NCBI GenBank assembly: GCA_009885665.1
Contig: VFKI01000091.1
Location: 1-6,964 of the forward strand
DNA: 6,964 nt
Origin: Gammaproteobacteria bacterium
Lineage (GTDB): Bacteria; Pseudomonadota; Gammaproteobacteria; DSM-16500
Direction: 5' to 3'
Part shown: one piece after another, positions 6,182 through 6,964 of the stretch
Numbering within the stretch: the stretch's first letter is position 1
Layout: the number at the start of each line of letters is the position of its first letter
Position numbers and translations under genes: made by a program
Notes under the pieces: generated by a model
What the model saw: only the letters and a program-made list of their open reading frames with translations
Told to the model about the DNA's origin: nothing
Database searches by the model: none

Positions 6182-6964
6182 ATGGGCCGTTATTATGATC
6201 GCTTTCCACCTTACGTGCCGGTTGCCAAACGTCGCGCAGCCGCGGCAAAGAAAGTAAACGCGTTAAAGAAAAAAGGCCAAATCCTCGAACCTGTTGCCAT
6301 AGAAGGACGCATCATCGCCAAAACATTTTGGGGCAAAGCATGGTGCACACACTTAGAATCCTATAGCGATTTTGAAAATCGACTGCCGCGCGGACGCACA
6401 TATGCGCGCAATGGTTCTGTCATCGACCTTAAAATAAGCGCAGGTAAAATTAAAGCACTGGTAAGCGGTTCATCAATTTATAATGTGACTATTGATATTG
6501 CACCGGTGACCCACACCCAATGGCAAAAAATTATCAAAACTTGCGCTGGAAAAATTAATTCGCTGATTGAATTATTGCAGGGTCAATTTTCACATAGCGT
6601 AATGGAAGTGATTGCGCATCATCAAACGGGCTTATTTCCAAAACTCACAGAAATTAAACTAAATTGTTCGTGCTTAGACTGGGCGGATATGTGCAAGCAT
6701 GTTGCCGCCGTCCTTTATGGCGTTGGCGCCCGTCTTGATACACAGCCGGAAGATTTATTCTTATTGCGTCAAGCCGATCATTTGCAACTCATTGCAACAG
6801 CTGCGGCAGCGCCGCTCGAAATACCGACTACAGGGAAGAACACATTGGCAGACAGCGATCTTGGCGCATTGTTTGATATCGATCTTGCTGCGCAGCCTGC
6901 ACCAAAAAAAACAACAGCACCAAAAAAAACAACAGCACCAAAAAAAACAACAGCACCAAAAAAA
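6182..6964 (+). CDS. SWIM zinc-finger protein, partner of the SNF2 ATPase (3' end outside window)
   Basis: An open frame from the ATG at 6182 continues without a stop to the last base (261 codons seen). It starts 13 bases after the SNF2 stop, with AGGA about 10 bases before the ATG, so the two are surely co-transcribed. The zinc-binding SWIM motif CxC-x6-CxH is complete: C162, C164, C171, H173 in the segment NCSCLDWADMCKHVAAVLYG. The N-terminal part has FWGKAWC (49-55) and the RLPRGRTYARNGSV stretch typical of SWIM proteins encoded beside bacterial SNF2 ATPases. SWIM domains are thought to bind DNA or protein, so a role in targeting the ATPase is plausible but inferred. From about residue 237 the chain turns into PAPKKTTAPKKTTA repeats, a flexible, basic, lysine-rich tail like those of histone H1-like bacterial proteins. 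Its full length cannot be seen. Confidence 0.92.
   Translation, partial: MGRYYDRFPPYVPVAKRRAAAAKKVNALKKKGQILEPVAIEGRIIAKTFWGKAWCTHLESYSDFENRLPRGRTYARNGSVIDLKISAGKIKALVSGSSIYNVTIDIAPVTHTQWQKIIKTCAGKINSLIELLQGQFSHSVMEVIAHHQTGLFPKLTEIKLNCSCLDWADMCKHVAAVLYGVGARLDTQPEDLFLLRQADHLQLIATAAAAPLEIPTTGKNTLADSDLGALFDIDLAAQPAPKKTTAPKKTTAPKKTTAPKK
6899..6964 (+). repeat. 18-bp coding tandem repeat with A8 tracts (runs off window)
   Basis: The unit GCACCAAAAAAAACAACA occurs at 6899-6916, 6917-6934 and 6935-6952, with a partial fourth copy from 6953 to the window end. The copies are identical and encode APKKTT. Each holds a run of eight A. Whole-unit change keeps frame; single-base slippage in an A8 run would break it. 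The total copy number is unknown because the window ends inside the array. Confidence 0.95.

Overview
The window looks like a chromosomal segment of a gammaproteobacterium. The order rppH then ptsP, transcribed together with a gap of about 20 bases, is the arrangement known from Escherichia coli and relatives, and both proteins are close matches to those families. Base composition is moderate to AT-leaning. A lineage near the Legionellales is possible, but that is an impression and not something shown here.

Layout. Positions 1-210 hold no convincing complete gene. They carry what looks like the end of an insertion sequence (two copies of a 13-base motif and a terminus near 85), followed by a stretch that may be the tail of a disrupted gene. 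Positions 211-2986 hold the minus-strand pair rppH-ptsP: RNA pyrophosphohydrolase (mRNA 5' end processing) and the GAF-containing enzyme I of the nitrogen phosphotransferase system. Positions 2987-3157 are a divergent intergenic region with a candidate rppH promoter on one strand. On the other strand there is a perfect 9-6-9 inverted repeat abutting a TATAAT box.

That second promoter serves the most unusual gene here, at 3158-3358. It encodes a 66-residue protein with a signal peptide and a predicted mature part of 44 residues, containing 13 His, 7 Cys and 3 Met. It looks like a small exported metal-binding peptide, and I do not recognise it as a named family.

Positions 3448-6964 hold a plus-strand pair: a 906-residue bacterial SNF2-type ATPase and, 13 bases later, a SWIM zinc-finger protein that runs off the window. 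This SNF2-SWIM pairing is a known but functionally obscure bacterial association, and the two products probably act together on nucleic acid. The SWIM protein ends, as far as visible, in a lysine-rich tail encoded by an 18-base tandem repeat with A8 tracts, which may vary in length. I see no RNA genes and no CRISPR array.
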